This document shows positions 1-8,624 of a stretch of 64,000 nt of DNA, piece by piece. The translations under genes were made by a program, and so were the position numbers. The stretch is from Pseudomonas sp. DTU12.3 (GTDB taxonomy: Bacteria > Pseudomonadota > Gammaproteobacteria > Pseudomonadales > Pseudomonadaceae), in NCBI RefSeq assembly GCF_004124275.1, contig NZ_CP027218.1, positions 4,795,001-4,859,000 on the forward strand. Direction: 5' to 3'. The notes under the pieces were generated by a model. The model saw nothing but the letters and a program-made list of their open reading frames with translations, searched no databases and was not told where the DNA came from. Numbering within the stretch: the stretch's first letter is position 1; every line of letters begins with the position of its first letter.

Positions 1-291
1 ATGGACAACGCTCTGCGCTATGCCGGGCAGGCACGGATTGAACTGCTGGATCAGCGCGAACAACTGCTGATCCGCGTGATCGACCACGGCCCGGGGATTG
101 CCGAGGACAAGCGTGAAGCCGTGTTCGAGCCGTTTTATCGCCTGGAAGGTTCGCGTAATCGCAATTCCGGTGGCGTGGGCCTGGGCATGACCATTGCCCG
201 CGAGGCGGCGCAACGACTGGGCGGACAACTGAACCTGGAAGAAACCCCCGGCGGCGGTCTCACGGCCATCATCCGCCTGCCACGATCCTGA
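1..291 (+). CDS. Sensor histidine kinase, C-terminal ATPase part (5' truncated by window)
   Basis: Only the HATPase_c end is present; the reading frame is open to the first base, so the true start lies outside the window. An N-box (DNALRYAG), G1 box (DHGPGI), F-box (FEPFYR) and G2 box (GVGLGMTIA) appear in order, as in EnvZ/OmpR-type kinases. The protein ends in RLPRS at a TGA. The sensory half, phospho-accepting histidine and partner regulator are not visible, so the stimulus cannot be named. A REP inverted pair follows the stop directly. Confidence 0.9.
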   Translation: MDNALRYAGQARIELLDQREQLLIRVIDHGPGIAEDKREAVFEPFYRLEGSRNRNSGGVGLGMTIAREAAQRLGGQLNLEETPGGGLTAIIRLPRS

Positions 292-308
292 GAACACCAC
301 TACCCCCT

Positions 309-397
309 TGTGGGAGCGGGCTTGCTCGCGAAGGCGATGGGTCAGGCCACAATGATTTGACTGACACACCGCCTTCGCGAGCAAGCCCGCTCCCACA
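309..397. repeat. REP inverted pair, family A
   Basis: Two copies of a GC-rich motif beginning TGTGGGAGCGGGCTTGCTCG face each other as an inverted pair about 30 bases apart, just after a kinase gene. The same motif, with the variant GAGCCTGCTCG, recurs about eight times in this window. Confidence 0.9.
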
Positions 398-522
398 GAG
401 TTGTGGTGGTCCGGCTGTCTGTGTACCAACCGGTACAAATCTCACATACCGCCGACAACTTGCGCCCTGACGCTGCATAAGCCGGTACACCCACCGGTTT
501 TCCATTCCAGGGAGTGAGTCCG

Positions 523-1380
523 ATGATCGGTAGCGTCAGCAACTACACGAGCTATACCAGCACCAGCAGCAACGCCACGCAAAACTCGCGCAGCCAGCAA
601 CTGCAAAAAGAACTGTTCGCCAAGCTCGACAGTAACGGCGATGGCGCAGTGGATCAGGACGAACTGAAAAGCGCCCTGTCGCAGAAGTCCGACGACGGCC
701 TGCTGGTCAATCTGAGCAAACAATTTGGCGATCTCGACAGCGACGACAGCGGCAGCCTCAGCGCCGAAGAAATGACCGCCATGGCGCCGCCACCGCCGCC
801 GCCACAAGATCAAGCACCGAACACCGACCTCGCTGACGCCCTGATCAGCGCCCTCGACACTGACGGCGACGGCGCCATCAGTAGCGACGAACTGAGCAGC
901 GGCCTGACCAGCGCCGGCAGCACCGCCGACAGCAACGAAATCTTTTCCGCCCTCGACAAGAACAAGGACGGCACCGTCAGCCAGGACGAACTCACCGCCA
1001 GCCTGACCCCGCCACCGCCGCCACCGCCACAAATCAACAGCGGCGAACTGTTCAGCCAACTCGACGCCGACGGTGATGGCAACGTAACCGCCACCGAACT
1101 GAACAGCGCGCTGCAGGCCAGCGACAGCAGCACTGCAACGACCAGCACCGATACCAGCGCAGCATTGCTCAAGGTTCTGGATAGCGACAGCAGCGGTGGC
1201 GTCAGCAGCGACGAATTGAAAGCCGCTTTACACGCCGGCCGCGAACGCCCGGATGAAGAACAGACCGCCGCGACCCAAAGCACCACCGAAGCGCTGAATC
1301 GCATGATCGCCAACCTGAGCAAACAGTACTCACTCGACAACACTGCCTCGGTCGGCAAATACCTCAACGTCGCCACGTAA
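523..1380 (+). CDS. EF-hand calcium-binding protein, XopAW-like
   Basis: A 285-residue acidic protein with six EF-hand loops starting near residues 36, 72, 112, 145, 181 and 220 (DSNGDG, DSDDSG, DTDGDG, DKNKDG, DADGDG, DSDSSG). They form three pairs separated by proline runs near residues 91-96 and 166-172. There is no signal peptide or membrane segment; the Ser/Thr/Asn-rich start (MIGSVSNYTSYTS) resembles proteins annotated as XopAW-type calcium-binding effectors, but secretion is not shown here. ATG 523 is preferred over an in-frame GTG at 514 because GGGAG lies 8 bases before it. The second and sixth loops have Ser in place of a usual Asp/Asn/Gly ligand position and may bind calcium weakly. 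The role is unknown; calcium binding itself is well supported. Confidence 0.85.
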   Translation: MIGSVSNYTSYTSTSSNATQNSRSQQLQKELFAKLDSNGDGAVDQDELKSALSQKSDDGLLVNLSKQFGDLDSDDSGSLSAEEMTAMAPPPPPPQDQAPNTDLADALISALDTDGDGAISSDELSSGLTSAGSTADSNEIFSALDKNKDGTVSQDELTASLTPPPPPPPQINSGELFSQLDADGDGNVTATELNSALQASDSSTATTSTDTSAALLKVLDSDSSGGVSSDELKAALHAGRERPDEEQTAATQSTTEALNRMIANLSKQYSLDNTASVGKYLNVAT

Positions 1381-1390
1381 AATCTGCCCC

Positions 1391-1475
1391 TGTAGGCGCT
1401 GCCGAAGGCTGCGATCTTTTGCTCTTGCTATTGAAAACCAGGATCAAAAGATCGCAGCCTTCGGCAGCGCCTACA
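1391..1475. repeat. Inverted repeat pair, family B
   Basis: Facing copies of TGTAGGCGCTGCCGAAGGCT, running on into GCGATCTTTTG, lie between two convergent genes. The family recurs at about nine places in the window, usually with AGGAGCTGCC. As RNA it would form a long hairpin at both 3' ends. Confidence 0.9.
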
Positions 1476-1517
1476 GGGAGGGATGTGCAAATGCCGTGTT
1501 CCCAACCTGGTTATCGG

Positions 1518-2570
1518 TTACCGCCGTTCCTCGACCCGCCCCTGGCTCTTGCTCCAGTCCGTCAACAAGCTATAAGCCACCGCCAATAACGTAGGCCCGA
1601 TAAACAGCCCGATAAAGCCAAACGCAATCAACCCGCCGAACACCCCAAGCAACACAATCACCAACGGCAAATTGCCCCCGCGGCTGATCAGATACGGCTT
1701 GAGCACGTTATCCACGCCACTGATGACAAACGTCCCCCAGATCCCGAGAAACACCGCCATTCCATATTCACCTTTCCACGCCAGCCAGGCCGTAGCGGGC
1801 ACCCACACCAACGGCGGGCCCATCGGAATCAGGCTCAGCAGAAACGTCACGATCCCCAACACCAGCGCACCCGGCACCCCGGCAATCAAAAACCCGATCA
1901 ATGCCAGAATCGCCTGCGCCGCTGCCGTGCCGATGACCCCGTTGACCACCCGCTGCACCGTACCGGCCACCAGTTCGATGTAATAGCCGGCGCGTTCACC
2001 GATCAGGCGCTGCAGCAGGCTGTGCACGAAAGCGGCCAGGCGCGGACCGTCACGGTAGAAAAAGAACACGAAGACAATGCTCAGCGTCAGCTCGAGAATC
2101 CCGCCGCCGATCTGCGCACTGCGCGCCAGCAGCCAGTTGCCGACCTGCCCCAGATACGGTTTGACCGAGACCATCAGTGCCGCGCCCTGCTGATCGATGC
2201 TGTTCCAGAGGCCGACCAGCCGCTCGCCGACAAACGGCACAGTCCCCAGCCATACCGGCGCTTCCGGCAAGCCATCGACCTGCACATCCTTGATGAACGC
2301 TGTGGCATCGCGCACATGGTCGGCCAGGTTGAACCCCAGCCAGACCAGGGGTGCCGCCACCAGCAGCATCCAGCCCAAGGTCAAAATCGCCGCCGCCAAC
2401 GATTCGCGACCATTCAGCCAGCGGGTCAACAGGCGCATCAGTGGCCAACTGGCGAACGCCAGCACCGCGCCCCAGAACAGCGCCGACCAGAACGGCGCCA
2501 TCACCCACAGGCTGGCGCCGAACAACACCAGAAGCAGGATCTGCACCAGCAGGCGATCGTTATTGAGCAT
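1518..2570 (-). CDS. AI-2E family transporter (YdiK/PerM-like inner-membrane protein)
   Basis: A 350-residue integral membrane protein. Hydrophobic segments cluster at the N-terminus (LLVQILLLVLFGASLWVMA, then the ALFWGAVLAFASWPLM stretch) and in a C-terminal block rich in Gly and Leu, separated by a soluble stretch (VQVDGLPEAPVWLG). Length and pattern fit the AI-2E exporter (PF01594) family. The substrate is unknown; family members have been tied to quorum-signal export, Na+/H+ exchange and other roles, so the family name should not be read as function. It is monocistronic or followed only by the family B repeat. GGAA before ATG 2570 is a modest ribosome site. Confidence 0.85.
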   Translation of the reverse strand: MLNNDRLLVQILLLVLFGASLWVMAPFWSALFWGAVLAFASWPLMRLLTRWLNGRESLAAAILTLGWMLLVAAPLVWLGFNLADHVRDATAFIKDVQVDGLPEAPVWLGTVPFVGERLVGLWNSIDQQGAALMVSVKPYLGQVGNWLLARSAQIGGGILELTLSIVFVFFFYRDGPRLAAFVHSLLQRLIGERAGYYIELVAGTVQRVVNGVIGTAAAQAILALIGFLIAGVPGALVLGIVTFLLSLIPMGPPLVWVPATAWLAWKGEYGMAVFLGIWGTFVISGVDNVLKPYLISRGGNLPLVIVLLGVFGGLIAFGFIGLFIGPTLLAVAYSLLTDWSKSQGRVEERR

Positions 2571-2639
2571 GTAGGATTCCGAAAAAGTCAGTCAGGCCAA
2601 GAGTAGGCGAACACGCCGCGCGTGCTCGCCCGGCAGAGC

Positions 2640-3446
2640 TTACCGCAACAGGTCGATGCGCAGACCGGCACCGTCGACACTGGCGGTTTCCATCCGCGCA
2701 GCACGCACGCCCTGATTGATCAGGGCCTGGCGCCAGGCTTCGGCCTTGGGCCCGGAAACCGTCACGCGCAATGTCGTGTCGAGGTTCAGGCCACGGGAAA
2801 TCAGGCGCAACCAGGTGTCGTCGGGATCATTCACCAATTTCGGGAAATCCAGTTCGCCGGTACTTTTGAGTTGGCGCAACAGGGTCGCCGAGGTCGGCAG
2901 CAACTCGCCCAGCGGTGCCACCGCTTCGAACTGCTCGACATGCAGATAGGCTTTGCGATTGCCGCGAGTGATGCTGTAGAGCGCCACCAGCGTGTTGTCT
3001 TTCGGCGCCGCCAACCTCAGCAACAGATACGCCTGCTGCTCGTCGGCGCCGTACAGCTTGGAATTACCGAACACTTCGTTGGCCCACAGGCTGCTTTCGC
3101 CACAATCGCGGGCCTGACACCAGAACAGCAACTCGGCGTCCTGCTTTTGCAAGGCTTCGCGGGCAGCGGTAAAGGCCTCGGTGGCGGAATGTTCGGGTGG
3201 CAACTCGTAGGTCACCGAGGTGGTCTGGCCACGCGCAGTGACCTGGCCGTCGAAGCGTAACTGGCCGCTGATCTTGCGGATCGCGCCCAACGGATAGATA
3301 CGCTCCAGCTCGGCCGGAGGGCGATAGTCGACGATTTGCGCATCGGCCAGACGTGGCACGATCTGCAAATCCTGGCTGCCCGACACATCGGCAGCGAACG
3401 GAAGGGAACTGAAACAGCACAGCGCCAGCAGACTGAGTGACCGCAT
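2640..3446 (-). CDS. DUF4892 domain-containing exported protein
   Basis: About 268 residues with a signal peptide (MRSLSLLALCCFSSLPFAA, cleavage after FAA), so periplasmic or outer-membrane associated. The sequence (DLQIVPRLADAQIVDYR near the start, LLFWCQARDCGESSLWANE in the middle) matches the DUF4892 family of pseudomonads, whose function is not established. The conserved CQARDCG Cys pair could form a disulfide. I chose ATG 3446 because GAGG sits 7 bases upstream; an in-frame ATG at 3458 adds MRLP but lacks a ribosome site. Confidence 0.8.
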   Translation of the reverse strand: MRSLSLLALCCFSSLPFAADVSGSQDLQIVPRLADAQIVDYRPPAELERIYPLGAIRKISGQLRFDGQVTARGQTTSVTYELPPEHSATEAFTAAREALQKQDAELLFWCQARDCGESSLWANEVFGNSKLYGADEQQAYLLLRLAAPKDNTLVALYSITRGNRKAYLHVEQFEAVAPLGELLPTSATLLRQLKSTGELDFPKLVNDPDDTWLRLISRGLNLDTTLRVTVSGPKAEAWRQALINQGVRAARMETASVDGAGLRIDLLR

Positions 3447-3561
3447 GGGCAGCCTCATCGGATCGGCATGGCTTGGCTAGGCGGGGTCGTAGCGGTATAG
3501 ATATCCATCGTGGTTGTCTCCCATTTCAACCCGCCCAGCCTCGACAGTTGCCAACGGCAAG

Positions 3562-4416
3562 TCAAGGAATGGCGAAGAAGCGATTGAAACAGTCTGCGAC
3601 AAGACTCGCGCCGGCCTCATCGTTCAGGTGCAAATGGTGCCCGCCCGGCAGCTGTTCCCTGCTAAAGGGTAGACGTTCCAGCAGCTGTGGATGTTTGGCC
3701 AGCATGCCGTCGGCCGCGACCACCAATTGCGCCGGACAACCGATGCGCGCCACGAACGCCATCGCCTGTTCCTCGGTCAGCCGCAGCGGGGATGCCAGGG
3801 TCAGGCGATTGTCGCTGCGCCAGGTGTAGCCGCCAGGTACCGGCATCAATCCGCGCTGCGCCAACAGTTCCGCCGCCTCACGACTGACCGCGACCAGCCC
3901 TTTCATCCGCGCTTCGATGGCGCGGTCGAGGGTGCTGTAGACCGGTTTGCGTTTCTCACGCAGATCCAGCTGCGCCTGTAGGGCCATGCCCATGCGCTCG
4001 GCAGCGTTTTCGCCTTTGTCTGTAGGAGGAATCACGCCGTCGATCAACGCCAGATGGCTGATGCGCTCCGGCATCGATCCCGCCAACACCATGGACACGA
4101 TCGCGCCCATTGAATGCCCAAGCAGGCCGAAACGCTTCCAGCCGAGTTGTTCGGCGACTTGCAGGACGTCATGGGCGTAATCCCACAACGCATAACCGGC
4201 GCCCTTTGGCCGATGCGCGGAATGCCCGTGTCCGGCCATGTCCAGGGCGATGATGCGCAAGCCTTTGAGCTTCGGCGCCAACCGCGCGAAGCTGTTGGCG
4301 TTGTCGAGCCAGCCATGCAGGGCAATGACCGGCAAACCGTCCTCGGGGCCGAACAAATGCGCCGCCAGCTCGATATGCGGCAGGCTCAGGCGCACTTCTT
4401 CGAAGGTCGGGCTCAT
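3562..4416 (-). CDS. Alpha/beta-fold hydrolase
   Basis: A 284-residue soluble alpha/beta hydrolase. It has an oxyanion-hole region (HGWLDNANSFARL), the nucleophile elbow GHSMG and a late His in GGHHLHL, which together form the Ser-Asp-His triad. The start is fixed by ATGA overlap with the stop of the upstream hydrolase gene, so the two are translationally coupled. The substrate is unknown; the small ester or lactone hydrolases of this subfamily vary widely. In P. aeruginosa a similar tandem pair occupies the same chromosomal neighbourhood (recalled synteny). Confidence 0.88.
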   Translation of the reverse strand: MSPTFEEVRLSLPHIELAAHLFGPEDGLPVIALHGWLDNANSFARLAPKLKGLRIIALDMAGHGHSAHRPKGAGYALWDYAHDVLQVAEQLGWKRFGLLGHSMGAIVSMVLAGSMPERISHLALIDGVIPPTDKGENAAERMGMALQAQLDLREKRKPVYSTLDRAIEARMKGLVAVSREAAELLAQRGLMPVPGGYTWRSDNRLTLASPLRLTEEQAMAFVARIGCPAQLVVAADGMLAKHPQLLERLPFSREQLPGGHHLHLNDEAGASLVADCFNRFFAIP

Positions 4417-5219
4417 GCGCAATCCTTGTCCAGACGGTTTTCCCAACGGGCAAACAGGTTCTTCAACAGCCGCGCGGTGTCCTGCGGACGCTCCAGCGGG
4501 AACATGTGCCCGCCGGGCATGCTCAACGCCTCGCCTTGTGCCAGACGCGAAACGAAGCGGGTGTGATGACGCATGACCACGCGGCTCTTGTGCCCGCGCA
4601 CCACCGCCAGTGGCACCTGCAATTGTCGGGTGCGGCCTGGGCTGGTGTGTGGCACGCCACGATAGATGCTGATTTCAGTGGCTGGATCGAAACGCAGGCG
4701 CAGCTTGTCGCCGACCTGGTGCAAGCCGTGTTGCAGGTAGGCATCGAAGCATTCCGGATCGAATCCCCGAAACAGCGTTTTACCGGCAAAGTAGCTGCGC
4801 GCACTGTCGAGATCGGCGAACTCTTCACGCCGGCCCAATGTGCGCCCGGCCGGCGTCAGTTTGTCGATGAAACCAAAGCGCTTGGCGGCACGGATCACCC
4901 ATTGATCGGTACGGGTCAGCACTGGCGAATCGAGCATCACCACGCCGCGATACAGCTCAGGGCAACGCAGCGCCGCGTGCAGATGCAGCACACCGCCGAA
5001 GGAATGGCCGACACCCCACACCGGTTGATCCTGCTGTTGCAGGTGATGGATCAACTCATCCACCAGGTTGTACCAGTTGTCGTCCGCCGGAAAACGCGGG
5101 TCATGGGCGTGTTGCTCCAGATGCGCGACCCGGTACTCGGGCGCCAGCGCCGCGAACAACTTGCCATAGGTGCCCGAAGGAAACCCGTTGGCGTGGGCGA
5201 AAAAGATCGGTTGCGACAT
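4413..5219 (-). CDS. Alpha/beta-fold hydrolase (first of tandem pair)
   Basis: A 268-residue alpha/beta hydrolase that starts MSQPIFFAHANGFPSGTY, with HANGFP as the oxyanion-hole segment, GHSFGG as the nucleophile elbow and a C-terminal GGHMFPLE supplying the catalytic His. It overlaps the next hydrolase by ATGA. Longer in-frame starts to 5282 exist but the extra N-terminus looks non-coding. The two hydrolases are clearly different in sequence, so this is not a recent duplication. The substrate is unknown. Confidence 0.87.
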   Translation of the reverse strand: MSQPIFFAHANGFPSGTYGKLFAALAPEYRVAHLEQHAHDPRFPADDNWYNLVDELIHHLQQQDQPVWGVGHSFGGVLHLHAALRCPELYRGVVMLDSPVLTRTDQWVIRAAKRFGFIDKLTPAGRTLGRREEFADLDSARSYFAGKTLFRGFDPECFDAYLQHGLHQVGDKLRLRFDPATEISIYRGVPHTSPGRTRQLQVPLAVVRGHKSRVVMRHHTRFVSRLAQGEALSMPGGHMFPLERPQDTARLLKNLFARWENRLDKDCA

Positions 5220-5346
5220 ACCGGAGAATCCATGAGCGGAGAACGTGGCGTTGATTGTCCGTAAGACCGCGTCCCACAGCAACGACCGTAACTGCCAGGA
5301 ATGATGACAGTCCGGTCAGCGTGATGGTGTGTCAGGGAGATTGCTT

Positions 5347-5511
5347 CCCCCCTCACCCCAACCCTCTCCCCCAAGGGGGCGAGGGGGAAAGGGAGCAGAT
5401 CTGCATGAATTTCAAAACCTGAGTTCGGCTCGATAACTCAGGTCGGCACAACTCGAACATCCAGCCCGTTCAGTCCCCTCTCCCTCTGGGAGAGGGTTAG
5501 GGTGAGGGTGG
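5347..5511. repeat. Intergenic repeat family D, inverted G-run element
   Basis: The left arm is C-rich (CCCCCTCACCCCAACCCTCT) and the right arm is its inverse, ending in GGGAGAGGGTTAGGGTGAGG at 5488-5507. Each arm has four or more G-runs on one strand with short loops, so each strand carries a potential G-quadruplex. A second copy of the family lies at 41121-41323. Confidence 0.8.
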
Positions 5512-5940
5512 CTGCTCACCCAGCGGCACCACAGCCATGGTCAACCGCGACACACAACTGGCCTTGCCCTCATCGCTGGTCAAGCGGATATCCCACACGT
5601 GCGTGGTCCGCCCGATATGAATCGGCTTAGCCACCGCCGTCACCCGCCCACTGCGCAAGCCGCGCAAATGGTTGGCATTGATCTCAAGCCCCACGCAATA
5701 AAACTTGCTGGCATCGATGCACAGGTAACTGGCCATGGAGCCGACGGTTTCCGCCAGCACCACCGACGCGCCGCCGTGCAGCAAGCCGTAAGGCTGGTGT
5801 GTGCGATGGTCGATGACCATGCTCGCGGTCAGCGATTCTTCGTCGAACGCTTCGAAGCGGATGTCCAGCACTTCACCGATGGTGTTCTTCTGGATCGCGT
5901 TCAACTGCTCGATGTTGGGAGTGGTACGCCACAAGCTCAT
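5497..5940 (-). CDS. Hotdog-fold thioesterase (PaaI/MenI-like)
   Basis: A 147-residue hotdog thioesterase. The motif QPYGLLHGGASVVLAETVGS carries the HGG turn and the catalytic Glu of the EntH/PaaI/YdiI group. It probably hydrolyses acyl- or aryl-CoA thioesters in the cytosol. It lies 31 bases downstream of the acyl-CoA synthetase gene and is probably co-transcribed, so it could trim products of that ligase. ATG 5940 (MSLWRTTPN) is the family start; an upstream open frame reads back into the ligase gene. The extreme 3' end runs into the family D repeat. Confidence 0.88.
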   Translation of the reverse strand: MSLWRTTPNIEQLNAIQKNTIGEVLDIRFEAFDEESLTASMVIDHRTHQPYGLLHGGASVVLAETVGSMASYLCIDASKFYCVGLEINANHLRGLRSGRVTAVAKPIHIGRTTHVWDIRLTSDEGKASCVSRLTMAVVPLGEQPPSP

Positions 5941-5971
5941 CGCAGACTTCCTTGGTTGTTTTGGTCGTCGC

Positions 5972-7627
5972 TCAATCCTGCCACAGCACCGCCTCACTGC
6001 GCTCGCTCCATTCCTCGAAGCGGGCGCCGTAAGTGTCTTCAATGACGTTGCGTTTGATTTTCAGGGTCGGCGTGAGAAAGCCGTTCTCCACTGCCCAGCT
6101 GTCCTTGACCACCACCAGCCGGCGCAGGCGTTCGTGCTTGTCGAGCACGGCATTGACCTCTTCCAGGAGTTTTTCCAGGCTCGAATGCAGGCTCGCCCGG
6201 CCCTCCTCCTGACTGACCGTCGACAGCACGCACAGCCCCAGCGGCGCGCTCAGGCCATCGCCGACCACGCACACTTGTTCGATTCGCGAATGCACCGCCA
6301 GCCGATTCTCGATCGGCGCCGGGGCGACGTATTTGCCTTTGCTGGTCTTGAAGATTTCCTTGAGCCGTCCGGTCAGGCGCAGACTCCCTTCGGCATCCTG
6401 CTCGCCCTTGTCGCCAGTGCGCAGAAAGCCGTCGCTGGTCAGGGTCTCGGCGGTTTTCTGCGGCTCCTTGAAGTAGCCGAGCATGTTCGCCTGACTGCGC
6501 ACCTGCACCTCTCCGGACTCATCGATGCGTACCTCGACATCCGGGCACGGTTTACCGATCCAGCCTTGTTTGTATTGCCCCGGCAGGCAGATGTGCGAAT
6601 AACCGCAGCTCTCGGTCATGCCGTAGACCTCTAGCACGTCGAGCCCGAGTTTCTGATACCAACCGAGCAAGGTCTGCGGCACCGGCGCCGCGCCGGACAA
6701 CGCCACGCGCAAAGCGTCCAGCCCCAGACCGGCGAGTACTTTGTGCCCTACCCGTTTGCCGATGAAAGGCAGGCCAAGCAGAAAATCCAGGCGCTTTGCC
6801 GGGATCTTGCTGTACACGCCCATCTGGAATTTGGTCCAGATTCGCGGCACGCCAAACATCGCCGTCGGCCGTGCACGCTTCAGGTCAGTGATGAAGGTGT
6901 CGAGGCTCTCGGCAAAGAATACGGTCTGTCCGGTGTAGATCGACGCCAATTCAACGAACATGCGTTCGGCGACGTGGCACAGCGGCAGGTACGACAGCAG
7001 CCGGTCATTCTCATTGAGCCCGAACAATTGCGTACCGCGCGTGGTGGCAAAACCGAGATTGGCAAAGCTGTGCATCACGCCTTTCGGCAAGCCTGTGGTG
7101 CCGGAGGTATAGATGATGGTCGCCAGTTGCTCGGCGGCAGGACGCGGATCGTCCTGAATCGGCGAGCTGCGTTGCAAGTCCGCCCAGTTGAAATCGAAAT
7201 CGCCCGGTGGGTGCAGCGGCAGGCTGATGGTCGGCAGATCGGCCGGCACGCCTTTGGACATGCTCGGCCAATCATCAAGCTTGCCAATAAACGCCAGCAC
7301 GCTTTCCGAGTGCGTGAGCACTTGCGCCACGGACTCGGCGGTGAGGTTGGGATACAGCGGCACCGAGACATGCCCGGCCATCCAGATCGCGAGGTCGGCG
7401 ATGATCCAGTGTGCGCAGTTTTTCGAGATCAGGGCGATATGGCTGCCTTGCGGCAACTCCCGCGCGCGCAACCAGTGTGCGGCGCAACGGGCCTGGTGAC
7501 CGACATCCGCCCAAGTCAACGTCTCGACCTGCCCGCCGCCGATCGGTTGCACGAGAAAGCGCTGACGCGGGTGCCGCGCTTCACGTTCGTAGAACACGTC
7601 CAGCGGCAAACGGAATGCGGCAGACAT
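5972..7627 (-). CDS. Long-chain acyl-CoA synthetase (AMP-binding)
   Basis: A 551-residue ANL-superfamily ligase. It has the P-loop IIYTSGTTGLPKGVMHS, the A5-type motif LEVYGMTESCGY, the A7/A8 region RTGDKGEQDAEG followed by GRLKEIFKTSKGKYVAP with the hinge, and a C-terminal Lys region (TPTLKIKRN). This fits FadD15-type long-chain acyl-CoA synthetases that activate fatty acids with ATP and CoA. AGGAG 8 bases before ATG 7627 supports the start. A perfect palindrome at 7668-7689, about 40 bases upstream, suggests control by a TetR-type acyl-CoA-responsive repressor. It is followed by the thioesterase gene. Confidence 0.92.
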   Translation of the reverse strand: MSAAFRLPLDVFYEREARHPRQRFLVQPIGGGQVETLTWADVGHQARCAAHWLRARELPQGSHIALISKNCAHWIIADLAIWMAGHVSVPLYPNLTAESVAQVLTHSESVLAFIGKLDDWPSMSKGVPADLPTISLPLHPPGDFDFNWADLQRSSPIQDDPRPAAEQLATIIYTSGTTGLPKGVMHSFANLGFATTRGTQLFGLNENDRLLSYLPLCHVAERMFVELASIYTGQTVFFAESLDTFITDLKRARPTAMFGVPRIWTKFQMGVYSKIPAKRLDFLLGLPFIGKRVGHKVLAGLGLDALRVALSGAAPVPQTLLGWYQKLGLDVLEVYGMTESCGYSHICLPGQYKQGWIGKPCPDVEVRIDESGEVQVRSQANMLGYFKEPQKTAETLTSDGFLRTGDKGEQDAEGSLRLTGRLKEIFKTSKGKYVAPAPIENRLAVHSRIEQVCVVGDGLSAPLGLCVLSTVSQEEGRASLHSSLEKLLEEVNAVLDKHERLRRLVVVKDSWAVENGFLTPTLKIKRNVIEDTYGARFEEWSERSEAVLWQD

Positions 7628-7667
7628 GCGACTCGCTCCTGTTTTTTGGGTCTGGAGCAAGCGTAGT

Positions 7668-7689
7668 CAACCAAGCAAGTGCTTGGTTG
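7668..7689 (-). promoter_or_regulatory. Perfect palindrome, probable TetR-type operator of the acyl-CoA synthetase gene
   Basis: The arms CAACCAAGCA (7668-7677) and TGCTTGGTTG (7680-7689) are exact inverse complements separated by AG. The centre lies about 51 bases upstream of the synthetase start. Size and symmetry suit a TetR-family dimer, the usual regulator type of fatty-acid genes, but the protein is not encoded nearby. Confidence 0.6.
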
Positions 7690-7715
7690 GATTTTTTTAC
7701 CTGTGGAAATAAAGT

Positions 7716-7791
7716 CAAAAGATCGCAGCCTGCGGCAGCTCCTACATTGGAATGCATTTTCCTGTAGGAGCTGCCGAAGGCTGCGATCTTT
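7716..7791. repeat. Inverted repeat pair, family B
   Basis: The arms are CAAAAGATCGCAGCCTGCGG...CTCC and its inverse ending in GCTGCGATCTTT, lying between the acyl-CoA synthetase promoter and the end of sixA. Confidence 0.88.
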
Positions 7792-7794
7792 GCT

Positions 7795-8247
7795 TTAAGG
7801 GTGTTTGAGGCTGTTAAGGGTCATCGAGCCAATCAGCAATTCAGGGCTTTCCAGCTCCGCCAACCCGGCAGTGCTGACCTTCTCCGGCGGATACCCGGCG
7901 CCATGTTGCAGATAGCTCAGCAGATTGCCCACCAGCGGGTTATGGCTGACCAGCAGCACATTGCTCACCGAGACCAGTTGATCGGTGACCTTGTCCGGAT
8001 CAACCTCCGGCGTCAGCCACTCGACCGTACGGATCTCCGGCTCGAACCCCAGCGCCTCGCGAACAATCTGCGCGGTCTGTTGTGCGCGCAGATAAGGGCT
8101 GGCGTAAATCGCCGTGAGCGGCTGGCCGATCAAGCGCGCCGCGCTGCTCAAGGCTTCTTTGCGACCGTGATCGGTCAGCTCCCGTTCGGAGTCGGGGCAC
8201 GAGCCGTAAGGCACGGCCTCACCGTGACGCAATACCCAGAGTTTCAT
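7795..8247 (-). CDS. sixA: Phosphohistidine phosphatase SixA
   Basis: A 150-residue histidine phosphatase-superfamily protein. The N-terminal catalytic LRHGEA carries the nucleophile His, and SHNPLVGNLL supplies the second His. The short form without an insert fits SixA, which removes phosphate from histidine of HPt domains or PTS proteins. Its ATG overlaps the stop of the DUF4389 gene (ATGA), so sixA is the last gene of gpsA-DUF4389-sixA. The stop lies at the edge of a family B repeat. Confidence 0.9.
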   Translation of the reverse strand: MKLWVLRHGEAVPYGSCPDSERELTDHGRKEALSSAARLIGQPLTAIYASPYLRAQQTAQIVREALGFEPEIRTVEWLTPEVDPDKVTDQLVSVSNVLLVSHNPLVGNLLSYLQHGAGYPPEKVSTAGLAELESPELLIGSMTLNSLKHP

Positions 8248-8591
8248 AGCTTGGGTTCCTCATCTCGAACCGGATGCGGCGCTGGCGGCACGGCGTGCGG
8301 CGCTTCACCTTCCGGTGTACGCGGCGCTGGCCAGTCGGCGAACGGCCAGGGTTTCTGGTCGCTGTGAAAGCTGCCGAAACGGCCGATCTGCGCCAGGAAC
8401 TGGCTCAGACTGTCGCCGAAATTCATCAAGCTGGCGCTCGGCGCGCCATAGATCAAACGATAGATCAGTTGCACCAGCACCACCGCGCCGAGGATGAACT
8501 GCGCCACTTGCCAGACCAGCACGTAGACGATCATCCACAGCACACGCAGGAGGATGGATTCGTACTTGGCTTCGGTTTTCGGATCGTTCAT
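8244..8591 (-). CDS. DUF4389 domain-containing membrane protein
   Basis: A 115-residue protein with one strong hydrophobic segment or hairpin (VLWMIVYVLVWQVAQFILGAVVLVQLIY, described here in parts: residues about 17-45) and a proline-rich charged tail. It matches the small DUF4389 family found beside gpsA in pseudomonads; the function is unknown. It is translationally coupled to sixA by a 4-base overlap and lies 33 bases after gpsA. Residues 80-110 are Pro-rich and probably disordered. Confidence 0.82.
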   Translation of the reverse strand: MNDPKTEAKYESILLRVLWMIVYVLVWQVAQFILGAVVLVQLIYRLIYGAPSASLMNFGDSLSQFLAQIGRFGSFHSDQKPWPFADWPAPRTPEGEAPHAVPPAPHPVRDEEPKL

Positions 8592-8624
8592 GGCTTGCTC
8601 CCCTGTCCGTAGATAAACGCTGAA

